Origin: Cellulomonas cellasea
GTDB taxonomy: Bacteria; Actinomycetota; Actinomycetes; Actinomycetales; Cellulomonadaceae
DNA length: 64,000 nt
NCBI RefSeq assembly: GCF_006538745.1
Contig: NZ_BJLR01000036.1
Span: 56,205-120,204 of the forward strand
Direction of reading: 5' to 3'
The notes under the pieces are model-generated. The model had not been told where the DNA came from and ran no database searches. It worked only from the letters and a program-made list of their open reading frames with translations. Both the position numbers and the translations under genes were made by a program. Position 1 is the first letter of the stretch, and every line of letters begins with the position of its first letter. Shown piece after piece: positions 57,318 through 64,000 of the stretch.

Positions 57318-57461
57318 GTCGCCTCCCCGTCGTGCACGCGGGCGCGGCCGCTCGCGCGACGACCCCCGGGGCCGCTCCCCACGGCCGCCGCGATGCTACC
57401 CGCGGCTCCTGGGGCGGCCCGGCAGGTCGGTCGGGACACGGCGCGCGGGCATGATGGACGC

Positions 57462-58085
57462 GTGACCTCCCCCGACGCGCCCCGGCCGTTCCACGTCCTC
57501 GCCGTGTGCACGGGCAACATCTGCCGCTCCCCCGCGGTCGAGCGGCTGCTCGCGACGGGGCTCGGCGCGCCGTGGCCGGTCGGCCGCACGCTGCGCGGAC
57601 CGGCCGTGGGCCCGGACGGCGCCGTGGTGTCGTCGGCGGGCACCGGCGCGGTCGTCGGGGCACCCGTGAGCCCGCTCATGGTCGACCTGCTGCACGGCGC
57701 CGGGGTCGACGCGAGCGGCTTCGCGGCGCGCCAGCTCACCCCGGAGATCGTGCGCTCGGCGGACCTCGTGCTCGCGCTCACGCGCCGGCACCGCTCGGCC
57801 GTCGTCGAGCTGTTCCCGGGGGCCGTGCGCCGGACGTTCACGCTGCGCGAGCTCGCCCGCCTCGCGTCCCACGTGGACCGTGCGCAGCTCCCCGCCGGTG
57901 CCGGGATCGGGGACCGCCTGCGGGCGCTCGTGCCGCTCGCCGCCGCCCAGCGCGGGCTGGTCCCGGCGGAACCGGGCGCCGACGACGTGGTGGACCCCTA
58001 CGGCCACAGCGCCGAGGTGTTCCAGCGGTCCTACAACGAGCTGGCGCCTGCGGTGGCGACGCTCGTGCACGTCGTGCGCGGCTGA
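57462..58085 (+). CDS. Low-molecular-weight protein tyrosine phosphatase (exopolysaccharide type)
   Basis: The 207-residue protein from GTG 57462 has the P-loop VLAVCTGNICRSPAVERLL (CX5R with Cys and Arg at the right spacing) and the general-acid motif VVDPYGHSAEVFQRSY. A 30-residue insert after the P-loop makes it longer than usual LMW-PTPs (about 150-160). Such enzymes remove phosphate from the tyrosine tail of BY-kinases; the kinase is encoded 3 kb to the left. No ribosome site is evident, so a leaderless message is possible. Confidence 0.91.
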   Translation: MTSPDAPRPFHVLAVCTGNICRSPAVERLLATGLGAPWPVGRTLRGPAVGPDGAVVSSAGTGAVVGAPVSPLMVDLLHGAGVDASGFAARQLTPEIVRSADLVLALTRRHRSAVVELFPGAVRRTFTLRELARLASHVDRAQLPAGAGIGDRLRALVPLAAAQRGLVPAEPGADDVVDPYGHSAEVFQRSYNELAPAVATLVHVVRG

Positions 58086-58244
58086 CGGCCCGCACCGCGC
58101 CGTCGCGACCGCGCACCGCGTTGCCCGTCGGGGACGCCTCGCCGCCGCTTCCCTGGCGACGCACGGACGCCCTGCTAGCGTCCGTCCGCATCGGGCTCAG
58201 GGCGTGAGACGCCCTGAGGACGTCCACCGCAGGGGGAGCTCCAC

Positions 58245-58610
58245 ATGAAGCTGACGCACGTCCTGACCTCGATCGTCACCACGGCCGCGCTCGTCGTCCT
58301 CACGGCCCCGACCGCGTCAGCGGCGACCGGGTACGCCCGCTGTCCCGACGGACGGATGTGCGTCTTCTCCGACCGTGACGGGACCGGGGTCATGGCGACA
58401 TTCGTCGTCGGCGACTGGGACCTGCGCGACGGCGTCGGCCCGCAGGGGATGAACAACAACATCGAGAGCATCTGGAACCGCACGAGCTACAGCTGGGACT
58501 TCTGGGACTACGCCAACGGCGGCGGGGACTGGACCGTGATGGGCCCGAACGCGAAGGGCAACTTCATCAACGGGTGGGCCAACACGGTGACGTCGCTGCA
58601 CATGTACTGA
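58245..58610 (+). CDS. Secreted peptidase-inhibitor I36-like small protein
   Basis: The 121-residue protein has a signal peptide (MKLTHVLTSIVTTAALVVLT, cleavage after ASA) and a crystallin-like Greek-key domain beginning CPDGRMCVFSDRDGTGVMAT, the pattern of I36 inhibitors such as SMPI of Streptomyces. Two Cys lie close together (CPDGRMC). Many aromatic residues (WNRTSYSWDFWDYANGGG) follow. The ribosome site AGGGGGAG is strong. Whether it inhibits a metalloprotease is unknown; related proteins may only have the fold. Confidence 0.8.
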   Translation: MKLTHVLTSIVTTAALVVLTAPTASAATGYARCPDGRMCVFSDRDGTGVMATFVVGDWDLRDGVGPQGMNNNIESIWNRTSYSWDFWDYANGGGDWTVMGPNAKGNFINGWANTVTSLHMY

Positions 58611-58624
58611 CCGCGGTGCGCGGG

Positions 58625-58657
58625 GCGGGAGGGGCCGCTGCGAGCGGGCCCTCCCGC
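58625..58657. terminator. Hairpin between the I36-like gene and the CAP-domain gene
   Basis: Arms 58625-58638 and 58644-58657 pair over 14 bp with one mismatch (loop TGCGA), between two convergent stops. Outer bases (CGCGGTGCG / CGCACCGCG) can extend the stem. Confidence 0.75.
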
Positions 58658-58711
58658 ACCGCGGGACCGCCGCGCCGGGCCGTACCACCGCGTCCTGCGC
58701 TGAGCCCGCGC

Positions 58712-59551
58712 TCAGCCCAGGAAGACCTGCGCGCACAGCACGCCGCGCGGGCTCGAGACGCACCCGATGCCGATCGAGGAGTACGCGCGCAGGATGTTCG
58801 CGCGGTGCCCCTCCGAGCCCATCCAGCCCGCCATCATCTCCGCGGGCGTGCGGTAGCCGAGCGCGAGGTTCTCCCCCGCCGAGCCCGGACCGCACGCGGC
58901 GAGGATGGGCTCGAGCGGGTCGTGCTCGAAGCGGTTCTCGGCGACGAGGACCTGGGCGCGCGCGACGGCCTGCTGGGTCGCGCAGTCCGACACCGCGAGC
59001 GGGCCGAGCCCGGCGGCGGCGCGCTGCTCGTTCGTCAGCGTGACCAGCGACGCGGCGAACTCCTGGTCGGCGGTCAGCGCGGGCGCCTCGGGGGCGGCGG
59101 GTGCCGGGGCCGGGCTCTCGGCCGGCGGCGCGACGGGCGGGGCCGGGTCCGCGGTCGGCGCGGACGTGGGCGCCGCGGTCGGCGTCGTCGTGGGCGAGGC
59201 CTCGGGGGCCGGCGTGGTCGCCGACGGCTCGGGCGTCACGGTCGGGGTGCCCGTCGCGGTCGCGAGCGGCGAGGGGTGCGGGCGCCGACCACCGCCGCCG
59301 CCGCGGGACACGTCGTCGCCGCGGTCGACGAGCTGCGAGACCGCGGCCGGGAGCGACGCGAGCGCCTGCTGCGGGCTGTCGGTGCGCAGCGACGGGACGG
59401 TCGCCCACGCGGAGAGCGCACCCGTGCACAGGGCGACGGAGGTCACGACGATCGCGCGCGCCCGCAGGCGCCGACGACGCGATCGCGCCGAGCGGAACTC
59501 ACGCAGCTCACGCCGCCGAGGGGACGCGGGGGCGTGGCTCGGCTGCTCCAT
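58712..59551 (-). CDS. Membrane-anchored CAP-domain protein, paralogue of the one beside ugd
   Basis: The 279-residue protein (MEQPSHAPASPRRRELREFR) has an Arg-rich head, one membrane helix (AIVVTSVALCTGALSAWATV), a 90-residue Pro/Thr/Ala linker and a CAP domain. The CAP motifs are TLTNEQRAAAGLGPLAVSDC, RFEHDPLEPILAACGPGSAG, ENLALGYRTPAEMMAGWMGS, EGHRANILRAYSSIGIGCVS and VLCAQVFLG. The four Cys match those of 37270-37968. A TAACGT box seven bases before the ATG suggests a leaderless transcript. The long linker could let the domain reach through the wall. Confidence 0.87.
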   Translation of the reverse strand: MEQPSHAPASPRRRELREFRSARSRRRRLRARAIVVTSVALCTGALSAWATVPSLRTDSPQQALASLPAAVSQLVDRGDDVSRGGGGGRRPHPSPLATATGTPTVTPEPSATTPAPEASPTTTPTAAPTSAPTADPAPPVAPPAESPAPAPAAPEAPALTADQEFAASLVTLTNEQRAAAGLGPLAVSDCATQQAVARAQVLVAENRFEHDPLEPILAACGPGSAGENLALGYRTPAEMMAGWMGSEGHRANILRAYSSIGIGCVSSPRGVLCAQVFLG

Positions 59552-59714
59552 CCGGGTCACGTTATCCGATCGTGACCTGACCCGGAGCAAATCGGGCATG
59601 TGAAAGCCCTCACCCCACGCGGACAGCGCGCAGCACCTCGGTGCCCAGCGCCGAGCATCCCCGCGCCCGGCGCACGCCCGACCCCGCCGCACGGGGCGAC
59701 GGGGCGGACGCGCG

Positions 59715-60203
59715 TCAGATCACGAGCAGCGAGAACCGCCCCGGCCCGTACCCGGCGATGTCGACGTCGAGGTCGGTGCGCCGCACGTACGCGAGCACCC
59801 ACTGCGCGACGTCCGCGGGGACCGGCTCGCCGGGCGCGTACACGACGTCGAGCTTGACGTGCGGGGCGCCCTCGGCGTTGAACAGCGACGCGGTGATGTT
59901 GAGCACCTCGGACGCGTTCTCGAGCAGGTTGTCGGGCAGTGCGCCGGCGTTGATGGCCTCCTCGGCGCCGCGCGACGGCACGAGCCCGATGGCCGCACCG
60001 ACCCGCGCCGCGAGGTCCAGGTCGAGGATCACGAGGGCCGTGAGCCGGAGCATGTTGTCGACGTACACGCCGACCGCCGCGCCGAACTCCTCGTTCGGGT
60101 CGACCATCCCGCCGCCCGTCGCGACCTGGACGTCGCGCCCGAGCAGCCCCTCGAAGAGCTCGCGGACGTCCTTCGCCGCGGGCAGCGGCGTCTCGGCGCT
60201 CAC
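59715..60203 (-). CDS. CheX/CheC-like protein at the end of the chemotaxis operon
   Basis: The 162-residue protein from GTG 60203 (VSAETPLPAAKDVRELFEGL) has no strong family match by eye. Its LPDNLLENASEVLNITASLF segment carries an ExxN motif (Glu99, Asn102), the active-site signature of CheC/CheX phosphatases, on a predicted helix. Flanking beta segments (VYVDNMLRLTALVILDLDLA, PHVKLDVVYAPGE) fit that fold. It overlaps the CheY gene by four bases (GTGA). A CheY-P phosphatase role is inferred. Confidence 0.6.
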   Translation of the reverse strand: MSAETPLPAAKDVRELFEGLLGRDVQVATGGGMVDPNEEFGAAVGVYVDNMLRLTALVILDLDLAARVGAAIGLVPSRGAEEAINAGALPDNLLENASEVLNITASLFNAEGAPHVKLDVVYAPGEPVPADVAQWVLAYVRRTDLDVDIAGYGPGRFSLLVI

Positions 60204-60571
60204 GCGAGCACCGGCTCGATCGCGTCGCGGAACGTCTCCGCGGTGAACGGCTTCGCGATGAGGAACAGCGCCCCCGCCTCGTCGGCCGTCTGCCGCATCT
60301 CGGGCGAGCCCTCGGACGTCACGAACGCGAACGGCGTGTCGAAGCCCTCGCGCCGCAGCGCACGCAGCAGCTCGATGCCGGTCATCTCCGGCATGTTCCA
60401 GTCGGACAGCACCAGGTCGGGCTCGTCCGCGCGCACCATCTCGAGCGCGGCGGCGCCGTCGGGCGCCTCCCGGACGTCCCAGTCGTACCCTGCCTGGCGC
60501 AACGTGCGCACCACGATCTGCCGCATCACGCGGCTGTCGTCGGCGACCAGCACTCGCAGCACCTTCACCAC
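60200..60571 (-). CDS. CheY-type single-domain response regulator (first of two)
   Basis: The protein (about 123 residues) has a bare receiver domain: VLRVLVADDSRVMRQIVVRT (acidic pair), DLVLSDWNMPEMTGIELLRA with the phosphorylated Asp, FAFVTSEGSPEMRQTADEAG with Thr, and LIAKPFTAETFRDAI with Lys. There is no output domain. The start is uncertain among GTG 60571, 60568 and 60562. It lies between two CheX-like genes in the chemotaxis operon. It should carry signal from CheA to the flagellar motor or act as a phosphate sink. Confidence 0.9.
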   Translation of the reverse strand: MVKVLRVLVADDSRVMRQIVVRTLRQAGYDWDVREAPDGAAALEMVRADEPDLVLSDWNMPEMTGIELLRALRREGFDTPFAFVTSEGSPEMRQTADEAGALFLIAKPFTAETFRDAIEPVLA

Positions 60572-60611
60572 CCACTTCGTCGAGTCGTCATCCTGAGAGC
60601 CCCCACGACCC

Positions 60612-61067
60612 TCAGATCTGCCAGACGGACACGTCCAGGGGACGTCCCCGCCAGGCGAGCACCACGCCGTCGATCCGCGTCGCACCGTGCGTGTCCGGTG
60701 CGGTGCGCCCGACCCGCGGCATGGTGAGCTTCTCCTGGACCGGCAGCAGCGCCTTGAGGTTGCCGCCGACCACGTTCACCACCTCGCCGAACGCGTCGAC
60801 GAGGTCCTCCTCCGAGACCGCCTCGTCCGCCGGCATCCCGAGCAGCGCGCGGGCCAGGTCGTCCGCGGTCGACACGTCGGTCGACAGCAGCGTCCGGCCC
60901 GCGAACGTGCCGTGGATCTCGACCCAGGCGTGCAGCGGCTCGGCCAGCACCGGCGCGTCGCCGGCCCAGGGCACGAGGTGCCCGGGCTCGCCGTCGACCA
61001 TCGCTGCGAAAACCTCCTCGGCGATCGCGGTGATCTGGACCGTGTCGAAGGGGGCGAGCGGGCTCAT
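60612..61067 (-). CDS. CheX-type chemotaxis phosphatase
   Basis: The 151-residue protein (MSPLAPFDTVQITAIAEEVF) has the CheX/CheC active helix LVDAFGEVVNVVGGNLKALL with Glu95 and Asn98 (ExxN), followed by LPVQEKLTMPRVG and a final strand GVVLAWRGRPLDVSVWQI. These enzymes dephosphorylate CheY. ATG 61067 overlaps the CheY stop by four bases. Only one ExxN helix is seen, as in CheX rather than CheC. Confidence 0.82.
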   Translation of the reverse strand: MSPLAPFDTVQITAIAEEVFAAMVDGEPGHLVPWAGDAPVLAEPLHAWVEIHGTFAGRTLLSTDVSTADDLARALLGMPADEAVSEEDLVDAFGEVVNVVGGNLKALLPVQEKLTMPRVGRTAPDTHGATRIDGVVLAWRGRPLDVSVWQI

Positions 61068-61447
61068 ACGGTCTCCTCGAGAGGCAGCAGCCCGAGCAGC
61101 TCGAGCTTGTCCCGGAGCGCGTCCGGGGTGAACGGCTTGATCATGTACTCGTGCGCGCCCGCGGCCAGGGCCCGCACGATCTGCCCGTGCTCGCTCTCCG
61201 TCGTGACCATCATGAGCGTCACGGAGCGCCAGTGCGGGTTGGCCCGGACGTTCGTCACGAACGTGAGGCCGTCCATCACGGGCATGTTCCAGTCGATGCA
61301 GGCGAGGTCGTAGCGGCCGCCGGCCTCGAGCACGTCGAGCGCCTCCTGCCCGTCCCCGGCCTCGACCGTCTCGTACCCGAGCCGGCCCAGGGCTCCCGCG
61401 ACGATGCGGCGCATCGTGCGGGAGTCGTCGATCACGAGCGCTCTCAT
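61064..61447 (-). CDS. CheY-type single-domain response regulator (second)
   Basis: The 127-residue receiver protein starts MRALVIDDSRTMRRIVAGAL, with the phospho-Asp in DLACIDWNMPVMDGLTFVTN, Thr/Ser in LMMVTTESEHGQIVRALAAG and Lys in EYMIKPFTPDALRDKL. The motif DWNMP is typical of chemotaxis CheYs. It overlaps cheR upstream and cheX downstream by four bases each. It differs from the CheY at 60200-60571 (roughly 40% identical by eye), so the two may have different jobs. Confidence 0.93.
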   Translation of the reverse strand: MRALVIDDSRTMRRIVAGALGRLGYETVEAGDGQEALDVLEAGGRYDLACIDWNMPVMDGLTFVTNVRANPHWRSVTLMMVTTESEHGQIVRALAAGAHEYMIKPFTPDALRDKLELLGLLPLEETV

Positions 61448-62265
61448 GCTGCCCTCCGGGCGTTGTGCCGGTACACGGAGCTGCGGCCCACGGGGACCCG
61501 CTCCCAGTCGTCGTCGATGCCGAGCGTGGTCTCCGCGGCGCCGAGGAGCAGGTAGCCCCCCGGGCGCACGACGGAGCGGGCCCGGCGCAGGACCTCGCGC
61601 TTGGTCGCGAGGTCGAAGTAGATGAGGACGTTGCGCAGGAACACGACGTCGAACTGGCCCGCGGGCGGCGCGTGCAGCAGGTTGTGCCGCTGGAACGTCA
61701 CCATCGAGCGCAGCCGCTGGCTGATCTCCCAGTCGGTGCCGGAGCGCGTGAAGTGCTTGACGAGCATCGACGCGGGCAGGCCGCGGTTGACCTCGAGCTG
61801 CGTGTACCGCCCCGCACGACCGCGCGCGAGCACCTGCTCGGAGATGTCGGTCGCAGTGATCTGCACGCGCACGTTCGGCAGCGCGTCCTCGAGCGCCATC
61901 GCGACGCTGTACGCCTCCTGGCCGGTCGAGCACGCCGCGGACCACACGCGCAGCGTGGTCGCAGCGCCGCGGGCGGCGAGGATCTCGGGGACGACGTGCT
62001 GGGTCAGCGCCGTGAACGGCGTCGCGTCGCGGAACCAGGACGTCTCGTTGGTCGTGAGCGCCTCGACGACGAGCTCGAGCTCGGCCGGGTCGGGGCGTGC
62101 GCGCAGGCCGCGGACGTACGCGTCGACGTCGGCGAGACCGCGCTCGCGCACGATCGGCAGGAGCCGGCTCTCGACGAGGTACTCCTTGCCGAGGTCGAGC
62201 TGGATCGCGCTGCGCTGACGGACGACGTCGGCGACGTAGGAGAAGCTCTCCGGCGTGAGGGTCAT
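61444..62265 (-). CDS. cheR: Chemoreceptor methyltransferase
   Basis: The 273-residue protein has the CheR N-terminal helical domain (MTLTPESFSYVADVVRQRSA, TTNETSWFRDATPFTALTQH) and the SAM-binding domain (LRVWSAACSTGQEAYSVAMA, ITATDISEQVLARGRAGRYT, FDVVFLRNVLIYFDLATKRE). It methylates receptor glutamates for adaptation. CAGGAGG precedes ATG 62265, and its ends overlap cheB and cheY by four bases. Confidence 0.96.
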   Translation of the reverse strand: MTLTPESFSYVADVVRQRSAIQLDLGKEYLVESRLLPIVRERGLADVDAYVRGLRARPDPAELELVVEALTTNETSWFRDATPFTALTQHVVPEILAARGAATTLRVWSAACSTGQEAYSVAMALEDALPNVRVQITATDISEQVLARGRAGRYTQLEVNRGLPASMLVKHFTRSGTDWEISQRLRSMVTFQRHNLLHAPPAGQFDVVFLRNVLIYFDLATKREVLRRARSVVRPGGYLLLGAAETTLGIDDDWERVPVGRSSVYRHNARRAA

Positions 62266-63404
62266 GCGGCACCTCCTGAGGCTCGGGCGGCGGGTGCGCC
62301 GGTGGCGTGCTGGACGGCGCCCACGAGCGTGTGGGCGACCTGGTCGAGCGGCAGGACGCGGTGCGCGAGGCCTGCGGTGGCGACGGCGCCGGGCATGCCC
62401 CACACGACGCTCGAGCGCTCGTCCTGCGCGTAGACGGTGCCGCCGGCGGCGACGACGTCCTCGCAGCCCGCGCGGCCGTCGGAGCCCATGCCGGTGAGGA
62501 CGACCGCGAGGAGGTCCCCGCCGTAGACCGTGACCGCCGAGCGGAACAGCACGTCCACGGCCGGGCGGCAGAAGTTCACCGGGGGTCCTTGCGTGAGCAC
62601 GGTGCGCGCCCCGCTCGCGGAGCGCTGGAGCTCGAGGTGGTGGTCGCCGGGGGCGACGTACACGTGCCCGGGCCGCAGCTCCTCGCCGCCGCTCGCCTCG
62701 ACGACCGTGCCCCCCGTCGCGCGGTCGAGCCGCGCGGCGAGCTGCCGGGTGAAGACGGGCGGCATGTGCTGGACGACGAGCACCGGGACGGGCAGCGGGC
62801 TCGACAGCGCCGAGAACACCCGGGAGAGGGCCTCGGGGCCGCCCGTCGAGGAGCCGACGACGATCGCCCGCAGCGGGCGCGGTCGCGGTGCGGGCCGCAG
62901 CGTGACGGTCCGGGCACCGAGCGGGCGCAGCGCCGGGGCGGCCGCGCCGGAGCCGGAGCCGGCGGCCGGGGTGGCGAGCGCCCCGACGTGGCCGCGGTTC
63001 GGCACGAGCGCCTTGATGCGCGGGATGAGCTCGCGCGCCACGGTCGCGAGCGACTCGCTCACGCTGCCGACGTTCGCCGGCTTCGTCACGTAGTCGGTCG
63101 CCCCCGCGGCGAGCGCGTCGAGCGTCGCCGACGCGCCCCGCTCGGTGAGCGTCGAGAACATGATGATCGGCACGCGCGAGCCCGAGGCCCGCAGCGCCCG
63201 CACCGCGCCGATGCCGTCCATGACCGGCATCTCGATGTCCATCGTGACGAGGTCGGGAGCGAGCTGCTCGACCTTGGTGAGCGCGATCTGACCGTTCGCC
63301 GCCGTGCCGACCACGTCGATCGCCGGGTCACCGGCGAGCGTGTCGGTGACGAGCCGGCGGACGACGACGGAGTCGTCGACCACCAGGACCCGGATTCGTG
63401 ACAC
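62262..63404 (-). CDS. cheB: Chemoreceptor methylesterase/deamidase response regulator
   Basis: The 380-residue protein from GTG 63404 has a receiver domain (VSRIRVLVVDDSVVVRRLVT, DLVTMDIEMPVMDGIGAVRA with the phospho-Asp, DYVTKPANVG). A linker of about 50 residues joins it to the CheB methylesterase domain with Ser (VVGSSTGGPEALSRVFSALS), His (VQHMPPVFTRQLAARLD) and Asp (LTGMGSDGRAGCEDVVAAGG). GAGGGGGAG precedes the GTG. It removes methyl groups set by CheR. Confidence 0.96.
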   Translation of the reverse strand: MSRIRVLVVDDSVVVRRLVTDTLAGDPAIDVVGTAANGQIALTKVEQLAPDLVTMDIEMPVMDGIGAVRALRASGSRVPIIMFSTLTERGASATLDALAAGATDYVTKPANVGSVSESLATVARELIPRIKALVPNRGHVGALATPAAGSGSGAAAPALRPLGARTVTLRPAPRPRPLRAIVVGSSTGGPEALSRVFSALSSPLPVPVLVVQHMPPVFTRQLAARLDRATGGTVVEASGGEELRPGHVYVAPGDHHLELQRSASGARTVLTQGPPVNFCRPAVDVLFRSAVTVYGGDLLAVVLTGMGSDGRAGCEDVVAAGGTVYAQDERSSVVWGMPGAVATAGLAHRVLPLDQVAHTLVGAVQHATGAPAARASGGAA

Positions 63405-63503
63405 GTGCTCTCCCCCTCGACGCGCCACCGTGCGGTGACGCGTCGTCCTCATCGACTGCCGGCCCGTGCGGGTGAGTACCCGGACGGGTGAGAACACGAC
63501 CGC

Positions 63504-64000
63504 TCAGTAGCGGAAGGCCCCGACCTGCTCGCGCAGCTCGGCGGACATCCGCGCGAGGTCCGCGACCTGGTCGTTCGTGCGGCTCACGACGGAGCTCGCC
63601 GACGCCGCGGACGACGCGACGCCCGTGATGTTCGCGGCGATGTCGCCCGAGCCGGTCGCGGCCTCCGCGACGCTGCGCGACATCTCGGTGGTCGTCGCGG
63701 TCTGCTCCTCGACGGCCGACGCGATGGTCATCTGGTAGTCGTTGATGCTCTCGATGATCCGGCCGATCTGGCTGATCACCGCGACGGCCGACGTCGTCTG
63801 GCTCTGGTTCGCGGCGATCCGCGAGGCGATGTCCTCGGCGGCGCGGGCCGACTCCTGCGCGAGGTCCTTGACCTCGCCGGCGACGACCGCGAAGCCCTTG
63901 CCGGCCTCCCCGGCGCGCGCGGCCTCGATCGTGGCGTTGAGCGCGAGCAGGTTCGTCTGCTCCGCGATGCTCGTGATGACCTTGACGACGTTGCCGATCT
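63504..64000 (-). CDS. Methyl-accepting chemotaxis protein, C-terminal part (5' end beyond the window)
   Basis: About 165 C-terminal residues are visible. They form the signalling hairpin: [40 protein letters not shown], then [20 protein letters not shown] and the final REQVGAFRY. The [10 protein letters not shown] tip is the CheA/CheW contact region. The membrane and sensor parts lie past the right edge, so the ligand is unknown. There is no C-terminal CheR-binding pentapeptide. It lies 99 bp ahead of cheB on the same strand and is probably the upstream gene of the operon seen here. Confidence 0.95.
   Translation of the reverse strand, partial: IGNVVKVITSIAEQTNLLALNATIEAARAGEAGKGFAVVAGEVKDLAQESARAAEDIASRIAANQSQTTSAVAVISQIGRIIESINDYQMTIASAVEEQTATTTEMSRSVAEAATGSGDIAANITGVASSAASASSVVSRTNDQVADLARMSAELREQVGAFRY

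Overview
The window is very GC-rich (roughly 73-75%) DNA. Its codon use strongly favours G or C at third positions, GTG starts are frequent, and many genes overlap by four bases (ATGA or GTGA). Together with an IdeR-type iron regulator, class-E-like LAxTG and LPxTG cell-wall anchors, secreted ricin-lectin (CBM13) glycosidases and a chemotaxis cluster, this points to a motile, plant-polymer-degrading actinobacterium. A Cellulomonadaceae member such as Cellulomonas is my best guess, but that is an inference. I see no insertion sequence, prophage, CRISPR array or rRNA. The DNA looks chromosomal, with a small toxin-antitoxin island near the left end.

Left third (1-29 kb): a DUF808 membrane protein; a KefB-like cation/proton antiporter; a secreted GH64 beta-1,3-glucanase; an AbiEi/AbiEii toxin-antitoxin pair beside a SNF2 helicase; tRNA-Arg(CCU); a GGDEF-EAL c-di-GMP enzyme; stress and housekeeping genes (OsmC, EcsC-like, TetR with a divergent Rid protein, aldo/keto reductase, SRPBCC proteins). 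Next comes a two-gene arginine catabolic unit, an ArgZ/DDAH-family enzyme plus ornithine aminotransferase, with an Lrp-type regulator nearby. It is followed by a universal stress protein, an HNH nuclease, an NlpC/P60 wall hydrolase under a c-di-AMP (ydaO) riboswitch, an IdeR/DtxR regulator, SerC and an MFS transporter.

Middle and right (29-59 kb): a secreted GH43-CBM6-CBM13 arabinoxylanase-like enzyme with a LacI-type operator, then surface and envelope functions. An eleven-gene exopolysaccharide operon (about 52.7 to 41.4 kb, minus strand) holds the priming sugar transferase, five glycosyltransferases, two hexapeptide acetyltransferases, a Wzx-like flippase and a Wzy-like polymerase. The count is ten clearly assigned biosynthetic genes plus one further glycosyltransferase. 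Divergent from it is a fused Wzz/BY-tyrosine kinase, and further right is the matching low-molecular-weight tyrosine phosphatase. UDP-glucose dehydrogenase lies to the left. The locus is flanked on both sides by the same two-gene module, a DUF4012 membrane protein followed by a small sortase-anchored protein, and by paralogous CAP-domain secreted proteins.

Right end (59.7-64 kb): a tightly overlapped chemotaxis operon on the minus strand (MCP, CheB, CheR, CheY, CheX-like, CheY, second CheX-like), cut by the window edge. The most interesting points for follow-up are the probable arginine dihydrolase pathway with phased operator-like repeats, the duplicated DUF4012/sortase-substrate module, the two CheX-type phosphatases paired with two CheYs, and several well-formed operators directly visible in the sequence.
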